Shown: one piece after another, positions 7,109 through 15,649 of the stretch | Layout: each line of letters starts with the position of its first letter | How positions within the stretch are numbered: the stretch's first letter is position 1 | From: an uncultured Gilliamella sp. | GTDB taxonomy: Bacteria > Pseudomonadota > Gammaproteobacteria > Enterobacterales > Orbaceae | Assembly (NCBI GenBank): GCA_945271295.1 | Contig: CALYPG010000022.1 | Span: forward strand, 1 to 46,747 | DNA length: 46,747 bases | Direction of reading: 5' to 3' | Notes under the pieces: generated by a model | What the model was told of the DNA's origin: nothing | The model's database searches: none | Seen by the model: the letters and a program-made list of their open reading frames with translations, nothing else | Translations under genes and position numbers: made by a program

Positions 7109-7712
7109 TTTAACACTTAAAGGCGCAATGGCTAAACAGTTCGGTAAAAAACATCAATATAATGTTCAAAATTTCAAAGAATTACTCCGAGCATTATGTG
7201 CAACAGTAAAAGGTTTTGAAAAATATATGAATTCTGCACATCTAAAGGGAATTAAATTTGCTTTTTTTGTTGATGGTAAAAATATTGGTATTGATGAATT
7301 TGATATTAACGTTAATGGTAAAAACTATATGATTATGCCAGTAACGCAAGGTGCAAAAAGTGGTGGTTTTTTACAAGTCATTATTGGTGCAGTAGCTTTG
7401 GTGGCAGCATTTTTCACAGCTGGTATGTCACTGGTTTCATGGGGAGCCGCAATGACTGCTAGTACAATTTCGGCAACATCAATTTTAACAGGTATGGGTA
7501 TTAGTATGATGTTAGGTGGCGTTGTTCAATTGCTTACTCCCCAACCTAAATTTAATGCGGGTACTTCATCTAGCACAGAAAATAAACCTAATTATGGATT
7601 TGGTGGGCCAGTTAATACTAATGCAGTCGGTTATCCGGTTCCAATTTTATTGGGTGAGCGCGAAATAGGTGGTGCGGTGATTAACGCCGGTATTTATTCA
7701 CAAGATCAATAA
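7098..7712 (+). CDS. I: tail assembly protein I
   Basis: This 204-residue protein matches the lambda tail assembly I family. It has an N-terminal beta-grasp-like half, a strongly hydrophobic glycine/alanine stretch around residues 93-145 and a C-terminal GFGGPVNTNAVGYPVPILLG, a family signature. AAGGAG at 7085-7090 precedes the ATG at 7098. The start lies inside K (11-base overlap), so translation is probably coupled. The protein is probably an assembly factor that is not retained in the mature tail, by analogy with lambda. Confidence 0.85.
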   Translation: MLCNLTLKGAMAKQFGKKHQYNVQNFKELLRALCATVKGFEKYMNSAHLKGIKFAFFVDGKNIGIDEFDINVNGKNYMIMPVTQGAKSGGFLQVIIGAVALVAAFFTAGMSLVSWGAAMTASTISATSILTGMGISMMLGGVVQLLTPQPKFNAGTSSSTENKPNYGFGGPVNTNAVGYPVPILLGEREIGGAVINAGIYSQDQ

Positions 7713-7722
7713 CAGGTGAAAT

Positions 7723-10700
7723 ATGCAACTAATACAAGGTCAAAAAGGTGGCAGTAAGAAACCACATACACCATATGAGCAGCCTGATAACTTACTTTCT
7801 ACAGCAAAACTCAAAGTACTTTTGGCATTAAGTGAAGGTGAAATTCAAGGCGATTTAACAGCACAAAATATTTTTATTGATGGTACTCCGTTAGCTAATC
7901 AAGATGGTTCTTATAATTTTACAGGGGTTAAGTGGGAGTTTCGTAATGGTTCACAACCTCAAGATTATATTCAAGGTATTCCTGAAATTAGTAACGAGCT
8001 AAGGGCTGGGTTTACAATCAAAACCGACAAACCATGGGTTCGTTCATTTTCTAATTTAGATCTTGACGCAATAAGAATTAAACTGAGTTTACCTACCCAT
8101 GTGCAATATAAAGATAATGGAGATACAGTTGGTACTGTAACTCAATATGCCATTGATCTATCAACTGATGGAAGTGCATTTGAAACCGTAGTAAATGGAA
8201 AGTTCAATGGTAAAACGACGTCAGAATATCAACGTGATCATCGAATCAATTTACCGGATGCAGTAGAAGGTTGGACGATACGTATTAGAAGAATAACACC
8301 TGATTCTAAGTCAAGTAAGTTAATTAATGCTTTTGGTGTATCTTCATATGCAGAAGTAATAGATAGCAAAATGCGATATCCTAATACAGCATTACTGTAT
8401 TTAGAATTAGATGCAAGTCAGTTTAATGGTTCGGTACCTAAAATCAGTTGTTTGTTAAAAGGCAAAGTTATTCCTGTTCCTGATAATTATGACCCGATAA
8501 GCCGAACCTATTCAGGTATTTGGACCGGCGGTTTCAAAATGGCCTATACGAACAATCCTGCTTGGATAGCTTATTATCTTATGCGTGATGAAATAGCAGG
8601 TATGGGGCTAAGAATTGGTACTACAATGTTAGACAAATGGTCAATCTATCAATTAGGCCAATATTGTGATCAAATGGTATCTGATGGGCAAGGTGGTAAG
8701 GAGCCAAGATTTGCTTGTAATGAATATATACAAAATCAGGAAGACGCTTACACAGTACTTAAAGATCTAGTTGCTTCTTTCCGTGGTATTATTTTTTGGG
8801 GTAACGATCAAATATGTTTAACAGCAGATATGCCGCAAGATGAGCCGGATTTTATCTATCATCCGTCAAATGTAATTGGTGATTTTGCTTATTCTGGAGG
8901 TTCTTATAAAAATCGCTATACCTCTTGCTTAGTTGCTTATTCAGACCCTAATAACCACTATAATGATGATGTTGAAGCTGTTTGGGATCATGACTTAATG
9001 CGTCGATATGATGTTAATGTCATGAAATTAACGGCAATTGGTTGCACATCTCAGGCCGAAGCTCATAGGCGTGGGCGTTGGGCTTTGCTTTCAAATGCAA
9101 AAGATGGAGCTGTTACATTTACCGTTGGTTTAGATGGTTATATCCCTTTGCCTGCCAGGATTATTGGTATCGCCGATCCGTCTTTTTCCGGTAAGGAAAA
9201 CGGAGGGCGCATTCATGAAGTAGTTGGGCGAAAAATAACGCTAGACAGGGCCGTAGATTATCAAGCAGGTGATCGTCTAATTATCAATTTGCCAGATGGC
9301 ACCGCACAAAGTAGAACAATAAAATCCATTAGTGCAGATAAAAAAACGATTACTGTTACAGCTAATTACAAAGTTGAACCTGTCGTTGGAGCAGTTTGGT
9401 GTATTGATAGTGATAATATTGCCATTCAATATTATAGAGTAACATCGATATCAGCAAATGGTAATGGGCAATTCACAATAACAGCTATTCAACACGATCC
9501 AGATAAGTTCAAATATATCGATGATGGTGTAAGGATAGAGCCTAAGCCAATAACTATCACGCCTCCTAGCTCAGTTACCGTCCCGAAAAATATTGTGATT
9601 ACTGAAAATAGTTATGTGTCTCAAGGATTATCAGTAGCATCGTTAAATGCAACTTGGGATGCTGTTGATGGTGCGACTAATTATGTTGCACAATGGCGAA
9701 AAGATAATTCATCTTGGATTAATGTTGGTTTCACAAATGGAACAAATTTTTCAGTAGATGGTATTTATTCAGGTGTTTATGATGTTCGTGTGCGTGCAAT
9801 CAATGCAGTTGAAACTTCGTCGCCGTGGGGTTATTCTGAATCAACCTATATCAAAGGTAAGGTAGGCAAACCCGACAAACCTGTTGGATTTACAGCGAGT
9901 GACAACGTTGTATTTGGCATCGATTTAAGTTGGTCATTCCCAGTTGGTAGTGGTGACACCAGTCATACTGAGATTCAATATTCAACTAATGAAAATGAAG
10001 AAAATGCATTGCCATTAACTAACGTTACTTATCCAAGTTGCAACTATTCACAAACAGGTCTAACCATTGGTCAGGTATTTTTCTACCGCGCTCGCTTAGT
10101 CGATAAAATCGGTAATGTCAGTGATTGGACTGGGTGGGTAAGGGGTATATCTAGTACCAATACTAATGATCTAACCGATCATATTTTTGAGGAAATAAAA
10201 CAGACTGATGCTTGGAACTCACTTGTTGATTCGATTGATAACACTACTATTAGTTCAATTGAGAATGCTAAATCAATTATTGAAAATGCGTTAGCAATTG
10301 ATAGCGAAACAAAGCAACGCAGAATTGAAAACGGCAACTTATCAGCAGAGATTAAAGAAACAAATGCTGTTTTATTAACTGAAAAAGAAGCGACAGCAAT
10401 TGCACTAAAAGAGCTTAATTCCAAATATGGTGATGTAAGTAGTAATTTATCAGAGTTAAAGCAAACGACTGCAGAACAAAATGCCGCAATGGCGCAATCT
10501 ATCCAAACAATCGGCACTAAAGTTGGTGAAGTATCAACCTCAATTTCAGATGTTAGTAAGACTGTAAATAATCTCGACGGGAAAGTCTCCGCGCATCGCA
10601 CCATGAAAGTTGAAGTTGATGATAAAGACCAACAATATGTTGCTGGCATGACAATGGGGGTTGAAAATTCTGATAAAGGTATGCAATCAAACGTCATCTT

Positions 10701-11442
10701 CTTGCAAGACCGATTCTCAATAATGAATGGTGCAGGAGGGAAACCCAATGTTATTTTTACAACTAATGGTGATCAGGTCATTATCAAAGATACGGCTATT
10801 GGAAATGGATCTATTACTAACGCTAAAATTGGTAATATCATTCAATCAGATAATTTTAAGGAAGGTGTCTCCGGTTGGCAGTTATCAAAAAATGAAGGAA
10901 AACTGAAAGCTGTAAATGCTGATATTTCAGGAAAATTGAAAGCCACATCAGGTGAACTAAACAATGTTGTAATTAACGACACTTGTAAAATTAATAAATT
11001 GAAAGTAGATCAAATTGAGGGTGACGTTCTGAAATGTGTTTATCTCAATGCTAATCAATCTATTACAGTACCCCCAACGGATTATGATAGAAACATTTTC
11101 TTACATCAGATATTTATTACAACCTATGGTTATAATGGGGAATGTTTGATTAAAATTAATAACATTGATGTTGTGAAATTATATGTTAAGGGATATTCAT
11201 ATCATCCAAAAACTAGTAAAGATAGTGACGCTTATCATAATTATTTTATAGGTATAGATCAGGGAAGTTTTAGTCATTTTATTCCAAAATGGCAATCATT
11301 AAAAATTGAATATCTAATAAATAATCTAACTTTCAAAAAAAATACAAATGGAAACAAAGTTGCAGCAATAGGATTTCATAGACCAGAATGTTGCTTTTTT
11401 ACATATCCAAAAACGTTATGTTTATTAGTAACTAAAAATTAA
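7723..11442 (+). CDS. J: central tail fibre / host specificity protein J
   Basis: This 1239-residue protein is the tail tip hub. The N-terminal 600 residues form the conserved hub part (SKKPHTPYEQPDNLLSTAKL at the start, WTGGFKMAYTNNPAWIAYYL near 265). Two fibronectin type III-like domains follow at about 610-805, then a coiled coil (about 840-940) and a DUF1983-like segment around HRTMKVEVDD (about 957). The last 200 residues form a tip with no recognisable family and are the likely receptor-binding part. AGGTGA precedes the ATG. Length is near that of lambda J (about 1130). Confidence 0.9.
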   Translation: MQLIQGQKGGSKKPHTPYEQPDNLLSTAKLKVLLALSEGEIQGDLTAQNIFIDGTPLANQDGSYNFTGVKWEFRNGSQPQDYIQGIPEISNELRAGFTIKTDKPWVRSFSNLDLDAIRIKLSLPTHVQYKDNGDTVGTVTQYAIDLSTDGSAFETVVNGKFNGKTTSEYQRDHRINLPDAVEGWTIRIRRITPDSKSSKLINAFGVSSYAEVIDSKMRYPNTALLYLELDASQFNGSVPKISCLLKGKVIPVPDNYDPISRTYSGIWTGGFKMAYTNNPAWIAYYLMRDEIAGMGLRIGTTMLDKWSIYQLGQYCDQMVSDGQGGKEPRFACNEYIQNQEDAYTVLKDLVASFRGIIFWGNDQICLTADMPQDEPDFIYHPSNVIGDFAYSGGSYKNRYTSCLVAYSDPNNHYNDDVEAVWDHDLMRRYDVNVMKLTAIGCTSQAEAHRRGRWALLSNAKDGAVTFTVGLDGYIPLPARIIGIADPSFSGKENGGRIHEVVGRKITLDRAVDYQAGDRLIINLPDGTAQSRTIKSISADKKTITVTANYKVEPVVGAVWCIDSDNIAIQYYRVTSISANGNGQFTITAIQHDPDKFKYIDDGVRIEPKPITITPPSSVTVPKNIVITENSYVSQGLSVASLNATWDAVDGATNYVAQWRKDNSSWINVGFTNGTNFSVDGIYSGVYDVRVRAINAVETSSPWGYSESTYIKGKVGKPDKPVGFTASDNVVFGIDLSWSFPVGSGDTSHTEIQYSTNENEENALPLTNVTYPSCNYSQTGLTIGQVFFYRARLVDKIGNVSDWTGWVRGISSTNTNDLTDHIFEEIKQTDAWNSLVDSIDNTTISSIENAKSIIENALAIDSETKQRRIENGNLSAEIKETNAVLLTEKEATAIALKELNSKYGDVSSNLSELKQTTAEQNAAMAQSIQTIGTKVGEVSTSISDVSKTVNNLDGKVSAHRTMKVEVDDKDQQYVAGMTMGVENSDKGMQSNVIFLQDRFSIMNGAGGKPNVIFTTNGDQVIIKDTAIGNGSITNAKIGNIIQSDNFKEGVSGWQLSKNEGKLKAVNADISGKLKATSGELNNVVINDTCKINKLKVDQIEGDVLKCVYLNANQSITVPPTDYDRNIFLHQIFITTYGYNGECLIKINNIDVVKLYVKGYSYHPKTSKDSDAYHNYFIGIDQGSFSHFIPKWQSLKIEYLINNLTFKKNTNGNKVAAIGFHRPECCFFTYPKTLCLLVTKN

Positions 11443-11502
11443 TTGATATTCTAAAAAATACTTTTGTAGCGGTTTTTTCACGTTCAAATTTTGAGGAAAC
11501 AT

Positions 11503-12825
11503 ATGTCTTGGTATAAAGAAGGCTCTGTTAATATAGAGCAAGGCAGTAAAACAGTAATAGGAAATGATACTAAGTGGACAAACCCTTTAATTGGGGTTTG
11601 CGCTGGTCAAATGCTGATATTAAAAACAGCAGAAACAATTGAAATTTATGAAATTGCATCGATTCAGTCTGATACACAATTAACTTTAGCAAATAAATAC
11701 AATGGAGTGACTAAAGCTGGCGTTAGTTACGAAATTCCGACTGCTCCTAAAGTTTCAATTGAAGCTTTAGCGTTGCGACTATCTGAAATGCTTAATTATT
11801 ATCAAAAACAGATGGATGGGTGGCAGTCAATATTAACAGGAGAGGGGGAGGTAACTCTAACTGCTCCAGATGGTAGAGTTGTTACGATAAAATCGCAATA
11901 TTCAATTGCAAATGAATTAATAGAATATGTTAAAGCAAGCGAAAAATTGGCAGAAAGTTCAACGAAAAGCGCAGAATTAGCTAATCAATCTGCAACTAGT
12001 GCAAATAGCGCCAGTTCTTCAGCGAAAAACAGCGAAAGTAGTGCCAAAATAAGTGCTGAAACCGCATCAAAATCCGCACAAGCAGCTAGTCAATCTGCTA
12101 AAGAAGCAAGTAATAGTGCTGCGTTAGCTAAAATATCAGAAATAAATAGCAAAACATCAGAAGCTAACGCTGCACAATCAGCAATAGACGCTAAAAATGC
12201 CAAAGAATCCATTGATACATCAAATTTCATACAAAAAAGTGGAAAAGAAAATCAGTCAATTTCAGGTTCATTAAATATTAACGAATTAACAGAAAATGGT
12301 GAAAGAGTTTATTCACCGAATAATAAGCCTAGTGCTGATGATATCGGGGCTTTAGCTGCTACTAAAACGATGGTAAATAATGTACCTATTTACATGATAG
12401 GTGATCAAATTAATTTTGAAAAAACACCGAAAGTAAATGGAAAATCGGTCATTACAGATATCTCAGAGATTCAATCTAAATTAACGGAGCTGAATAACAG
12501 AGCCTATATTACTGAATCATATCAAAATGGCGACAGCTGGTACCAACGTTTTTCGAACGGTTTTATCATGCAGGGTGGAACACGAAAAATTGGCGATGTC
12601 GGAGCATTATCTGGTGGTGGCGTAACATTTAATATGATAACACCATTTTCAACCACATTTTGGACGCCTCAACTAGAGCAGATATCAATAAATCAGGGGT
12701 GGAATTATTTAACAAATTGTATACCACAAATTTATAACGATAGATTTGTTTTGTATATTTATAACAATCACCCATCATTAGTTGCACTTCAGCCAGTATT
12801 TAGATGGTTAGCTTGCGGTTATTAG
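11503..12825 (+). CDS. side tail fibre, expressed allele of a switchable pair
   Basis: This 440-residue fibre begins SWYKEGSVNIEQGSKTVIG, a common fibre attachment domain. A serine/alanine-rich coiled region with Phage_fiber_2-type repeats spans about 147-245. A short linker follows, then a C-terminal tip ending WLACGY. I chose ATG at 11503 because GAGGAA lies just upstream. The recombination-like repeat at 12384-12402 encodes residues 295-300 (PIYMIG). Everything after residue 300 would be replaced if the downstream segment inverted. The current tip is about 140 residues. Receptor choice probably depends on this tip together with J. Confidence 0.85.
   Translation: MSWYKEGSVNIEQGSKTVIGNDTKWTNPLIGVCAGQMLILKTAETIEIYEIASIQSDTQLTLANKYNGVTKAGVSYEIPTAPKVSIEALALRLSEMLNYYQKQMDGWQSILTGEGEVTLTAPDGRVVTIKSQYSIANELIEYVKASEKLAESSTKSAELANQSATSANSASSSAKNSESSAKISAETASKSAQAASQSAKEASNSAALAKISEINSKTSEANAAQSAIDAKNAKESIDTSNFIQKSGKENQSISGSLNINELTENGERVYSPNNKPSADDIGALAATKTMVNNVPIYMIGDQINFEKTPKVNGKSVITDISEIQSKLTELNNRAYITESYQNGDSWYQRFSNGFIMQGGTRKIGDVGALSGGGVTFNMITPFSTTFWTPQLEQISINQGWNYLTNCIPQIYNDRFVLYIYNNHPSLVALQPVFRWLACGY
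12384..12402 (+). repeat. inner 19-bp inverted repeat of the fibre switch
   Basis: ACCTATTTACATGATAGGT lies inside the expressed fibre gene and matches 18 of 19 bases of the repeat at 14231-14249 in the opposite orientation. It has dyad arms ACCTAT and ATAGGT around a seven-base centre, as a recombinase site would. It encodes PIYMIG in frame. Confidence 0.7.
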
Positions 12826-12838
12826 AGGAGATAAGATT

Positions 12839-13171
12839 ATGACATATACGAACGAAGAATACGCAGAAATGGCTATTAAAGCGAATGAAGAAGGCAAAAC
12901 TTTAAAAGAGGTAAAAGGAAAGCTAAAGCTGGTTGAACCCGACTCTATTCATTTGTCTGACGAACAAATTGTCTCGCAAAATCAAGTTATAAAGAATTCA
13001 CTAATTAATGAAGCCAATGAAAAAATATCGTTATTTAAAGATGTTATCGATTTAGACATGCAGGAATCAAACGAAGAGGAGCAACTCAAGCAGTGGAAAA
13101 AATATAGAATTATTCTTACTCGTATTGATGTATCAGACATTAATGTTATATTCCCCAAAAAGCCCGTTTAG
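12839..13171 (+). CDS. tail fibre assembly chaperone (Tfa-like), expressed allele
   Basis: This 110-residue protein has a charged helical N-terminus and a C-terminal Caudo_TAP-like region (LKQWKKYRIILTRIDVSDIN). It closely parallels the C-terminus of the opposite-strand chaperone (LLKKWKFYRIQLKSIDTNKL). GAGGAGAT precedes the ATG, 13 bases after the fibre. Such chaperones fold or trimerise a specific fibre tip, so each tip travels with its own chaperone. It is shorter than its partner (175 residues), lacking the usual N-terminal region. Confidence 0.75.
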   Translation: MTYTNEEYAEMAIKANEEGKTLKEVKGKLKLVEPDSIHLSDEQIVSQNQVIKNSLINEANEKISLFKDVIDLDMQESNEEEQLKQWKKYRIILTRIDVSDINVIFPKKPV

Positions 13172-13177
13172 GGCTTC
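13157..13177. terminator. terminator shared by convergent fibre-chaperone genes
   Basis: AAGCCC pairs with GGGCTT over a short loop, with A residues on the left that give a U-run on the minus strand. The hairpin contains or touches both convergent stop codons. Confidence 0.6.
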
Positions 13178-13695
13178 TCTGGTAATTCAATATCTAATTT
13201 ATTTGTATCAATAGATTTTAGCTGTATACGATAAAATTTCCATTTTTTCAGTAGTTTTTTATCATCATCTGTTGCTATTTCAAGCTCTATTTTGTCATTC
13301 AAAATATCTATCTCATTGTTAGCATCAGATAGCAAATTTGCAATATTTAATTGTTGTTGTTTGATAATAAAGGTACTTTTCTGCTCATCATCAACCACCC
13401 ATTTTTCACCATTCCATTTACAAAATTCGAATGGCTCAAGTAACGTAAATCCTGCTTTAAGTTCACCAAGGTAGTCAATTTTAACGGCGTCTTTTGTTTC
13501 TATATTAAAGGCTGTTTTTTCGCGGTTATCCTCGACTAAAACCCATTTACCATCTTGCTCACACGGACAAAATCCATCTTTAAATTCAGGAGCAATCCGT
13601 AACGCATTGTCAGGTGGCATTGTGTCGTCGTTAGCCTCTAATTGATGTGTGTACGGTTTTAGTTCATCTGTATTATCAAAATAATAATTAATCAT
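13168..13695 (-). CDS. tail fibre assembly protein (Tfa), silent allele
   Basis: This 175-residue protein has the typical Tfa layout. It has an N-terminal MINYYFDNTDELKPYTHQ, a middle region with DGFCPCEQDGKWVLVEDN and WNGEKWVVDDEQ, and a C-terminal Caudo_TAP helix with KKWKFYRIQL. I chose ATG at 13695 over an upstream TTG because GGAG lies six bases ahead of it. It is convergent with the other chaperone and their ends overlap by four bases. It follows the silent fibre tip by one base. No promoter for this orientation is visible, so it is probably expressed only after inversion. Confidence 0.85.
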   Translation of the reverse strand: MINYYFDNTDELKPYTHQLEANDDTMPPDNALRIAPEFKDGFCPCEQDGKWVLVEDNREKTAFNIETKDAVKIDYLGELKAGFTLLEPFEFCKWNGEKWVVDDEQKSTFIIKQQQLNIANLLSDANNEIDILNDKIELEIATDDDKKLLKKWKFYRIQLKSIDTNKLDIELPEKP

Positions 13696-13696
13696 A

Positions 13697-14239
13697 TCAA
13701 ACTCCAAGGTAAATTACAGGTGTCATACCAATGTTAAGTGGGCGATTTTCATTTGCTGTTGGTACTACATTTGATGCACGAAAATCGTAGCCGTATGCCG
13801 GCCATTCCTTTTTTGGTGCAAATGCACCATTTTCCGGATAGATTGCATTCGCACCTACAAACGCGCCGCGAGTATATAGACCGTGACAGTCAACGATGCC
13901 AGTGTCGAAATGCCCCCAAATTTCTCGAATGGCATCATCTTCCCAGCTACCTACTTGCCGAGTAGTTCCATTAACTGCTCGCTCAAAAAAACCACGCCCA
14001 TCTGGAGCAAATGCCGTTGGCACGTTAATATATTGTTGTCCATTTATAGTTTTAATCGTAATACGATGGTCGTTTTTATAATTGGCAGATAAACCATTTA
14101 AAACCTTGCCTTGCGGTGAACTTAATAAGTAATTATCGCCATTACGAAAATACCATCCAAACGGCAATTCATCACGTCGAAATGGCATTAAACGTTGGTC
14201 TCCAATGGTATCTTTGAATACTACATGGCTACCTATCAT
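13697..14239 (-). CDS. silent alternative fibre C-terminus (headless)
   Basis: These 180 residues correspond to the C-terminal domain of a phage tail fibre: RLMPFRRDELPFGWYFRNGD, then VLNGLSANYKNDH, INGQQYINVPTAFAPDGRG and a terminal NIGMTPVIYLGV. No attachment or coiled-coil domain precedes it; a stop codon lies three codons before the ATG (TAA CCT ACT TAC ATG). The start codon lies within the 19-bp repeat at 14231-14249. In frame, the repeat reads YMIG here and in the expressed fibre, so inversion would give one continuous fibre with this tip. It is complete as a cassette rather than a random pseudogene. Confidence 0.85.
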   Translation of the reverse strand: MIGSHVVFKDTIGDQRLMPFRRDELPFGWYFRNGDNYLLSSPQGKVLNGLSANYKNDHRITIKTINGQQYINVPTAFAPDGRGFFERAVNGTTRQVGSWEDDAIREIWGHFDTGIVDCHGLYTRGAFVGANAIYPENGAFAPKKEWPAYGYDFRASNVVPTANENRPLNIGMTPVIYLGV

Positions 14240-14249
14240 GTAAGTAGGT
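14231..14249 (-). repeat. outer 19-bp inverted repeat of the fibre switch
   Basis: On the minus strand this reads ACCTACTTACATGATAGGT, one base different from 12384-12402. The two copies face each other across about 1.83 kb containing both fibre tips and both chaperones. Confidence 0.7.
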
Positions 14250-14269
14250 TAAATTTTCATGAACTTTCA

Positions 14270-14386
14270 TTAGCGTCCACGACTATCATTATAGCGGTCG
14301 GTCATAGCTTGGGATTTGTGACTTAATAGCATCATCATATCTATTTTTTTCGCTTTATGATAAACAACATAGTTCCTTCTATTTTC
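14270..14386 (-). pseudogene. C-terminal remnant of a tyrosine recombinase/integrase
   Basis: The open frame ends MMMLLSHKSQAMTDRYNDSR then GR and a stop. It resembles the end of lambda Int (LLGHKS...YRDDRG), with the active-site His (HKS) nine residues before the Tyr (RYNDSRG). Only 38 residues remain, and a stop lies directly upstream in frame. The rest of the catalytic domain is not found in 14387-15097. It lies 21 bases outside the fibre-switch repeat, so it could be the dead prophage integrase or the dead recombinase of the switch. Its position at the tail end of the prophage is unusual for a lambdoid integrase. Confidence 0.75.
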
Positions 14387-15097
14387 TTAAATTCGGTTAT
14401 TCTAAATTTTAAAAATAAGAAATTTACTATCCATTTTCGGTTTATAAAAACCAATTTCTGAAATTAAACACTAAAAATTAACTTTATCATGAATATTTGT
14501 AGGCGTTTGATGCGATATATAATTATTATTATCGTCGTCGCTATCTATGATATCGCAGTAGTGCAGTTATTCTATCTTAAGATCTTTAACTGGTATTTTT
14601 AAATAAATTGATAATATATTGTTTAATTTTAGACTTATTACTAATAGTACCGGTTGTTAGTAATAGTATATTTTTATCTTATTTAGGTAAGTGTGGTATC
14701 TTAAGTTTAATTAGATAGACATTAATTGCCTATCAGCTAACACTCTAATGGACGCAATGTTAAAGGTGAATATTGGGTTAATAGATTTATTTTATGCATA
14801 TTTTGGTAAGGAAAAATGAATCTAAAATTGTTGTATTTATATATAATTTAGCTAGTTGCTAAATCTTGTTACCATATTAGTATTGCGTAATATGGTTAAT
14901 TTGTTGGTAATATTTGTTGTTTTACCGTGATAATCTTTAACAATATCTTTTATGCATAAAACAATGTGTTATGGTTTCTAATATATATAAAAGACTGAGT
15001 TTTAGTCAGCTAGTTTTATAATTAATGTTACCAGCTATGACTAATATAAATATCTATTTGGTTGCTATAAATTTTATGCAAAAAAAATGCATGACAG
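14387..15097. other. non-coding region between prophage and lipoprotein gene
   Basis: No gene is well supported. A 37-codon hydrophobic frame at 14489-14602 (MNICRRLMRYIIIIIVVAIY at the start) lacks a ribosome-binding site. Short inverted repeats occur near 14645-14680 (TTACTAA/TTAGTAA) and 14870-14895 (CCATATTA/TAATATGG). The region probably represents decayed prophage flank. Confidence 0.5.
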
Positions 15098-15649
15098 TTA
15101 GTTATATGCATTATCGTTAAAAAATGATTTTTTGATAGCCATGATCTCTTTTATCATTATTTTTGCATTTTCTTTATCTATCAACAGATATTTTACAATA
15201 TTATGGATAAAATAATCATCCAAATTTTGTAGTGCTAGATATGGAGTATTGTCTTCTGTCACATATAAGGCAAAAGGAGATTGTTTATCTAATTGGAAAT
15301 CAGTTTTTAGTCTGGTTTTTTCATCCAATTCAGCCCACGCAATGAATTGATTTATTTCTGAAATTTGTTGTTCAATTTTATATTTTTCAATGGGTGCAAC
15401 TAAATAATTATGAAACTCCGCATTATGTACAAAATATATATGAGTATTCTTTTTTATTCTTACAAATAAATCATAACCGCTCTTAATTTTTTCTGAGCAT
15501 TTGCCTATTTCAATATCAACTTTACACATACTAGCCAATACATTAGATCGATATTCCGAAATTCCTGCTTCATTTTCATAATAATTATTATATAAAGCAC
15601 AACCATTTAGTGTTAAAAAAATAATTAGTAAAATAAATACCTTTTTCAT
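15098..15649 (-). CDS. small predicted lipoprotein of unknown function
   Basis: This 183-residue protein has a lipoprotein signal: MKKVFILLIIFLTLNGC, with the acylated Cys at residue 17 (lipobox LNGC) followed by ALY, so sorting to the outer membrane is likely. I chose ATG at 15649 because AAGGA lies six bases upstream; another ATG two codons earlier has no spacing from it. The mature part is mostly alpha/beta with a second Cys pair (SMCKVDIEIGKC). I do not recognise the family. It is monocistronic, has a weak T-rich terminator downstream near 15077-15109, and lies beside the prophage, so it may be accessory. Confidence 0.7.
   Translation of the reverse strand: MKKVFILLIIFLTLNGCALYNNYYENEAGISEYRSNVLASMCKVDIEIGKCSEKIKSGYDLFVRIKKNTHIYFVHNAEFHNYLVAPIEKYKIEQQISEINQFIAWAELDEKTRLKTDFQLDKQSPFALYVTEDNTPYLALQNLDDYFIHNIVKYLLIDKENAKIMIKEIMAIKKSFFNDNAYN

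Larger units (their letters stand above)
1..14386. mobile_element. lambdoid prophage remnant retaining control, holin and tail modules
   Basis: Gene order follows a lambdoid late region: cI stub, cro, winged-helix protein, Q, late promoter, holin, endolysin stub, tail tube, G/GT, tape measure, M, L, K, I, J, fibre and chaperone, then an inverted second fibre/chaperone and an integrase end. Terminase, portal, protease and capsid genes are absent. The left end may run beyond the window, and I found no attachment-site duplication. The surviving tail genes are uninterrupted, while the repressor, endolysin and integrase are stubs. This fits either a decaying prophage or a domesticated tail-only particle. 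Confidence 0.85.

Noticed and set aside
10179-10748. 189-codon minus-strand frame inside J
   Set aside because: It is the antisense of the J coiled-coil region; J is a clear full-length gene and the reverse frame has no start signals.
14489-14602. 37-codon hydrophobic frame resembling a type I toxin peptide
   Set aside because: No ribosome-binding site and no antisense promoter or structured leader was seen; AT-rich decayed sequence readily gives such frames.
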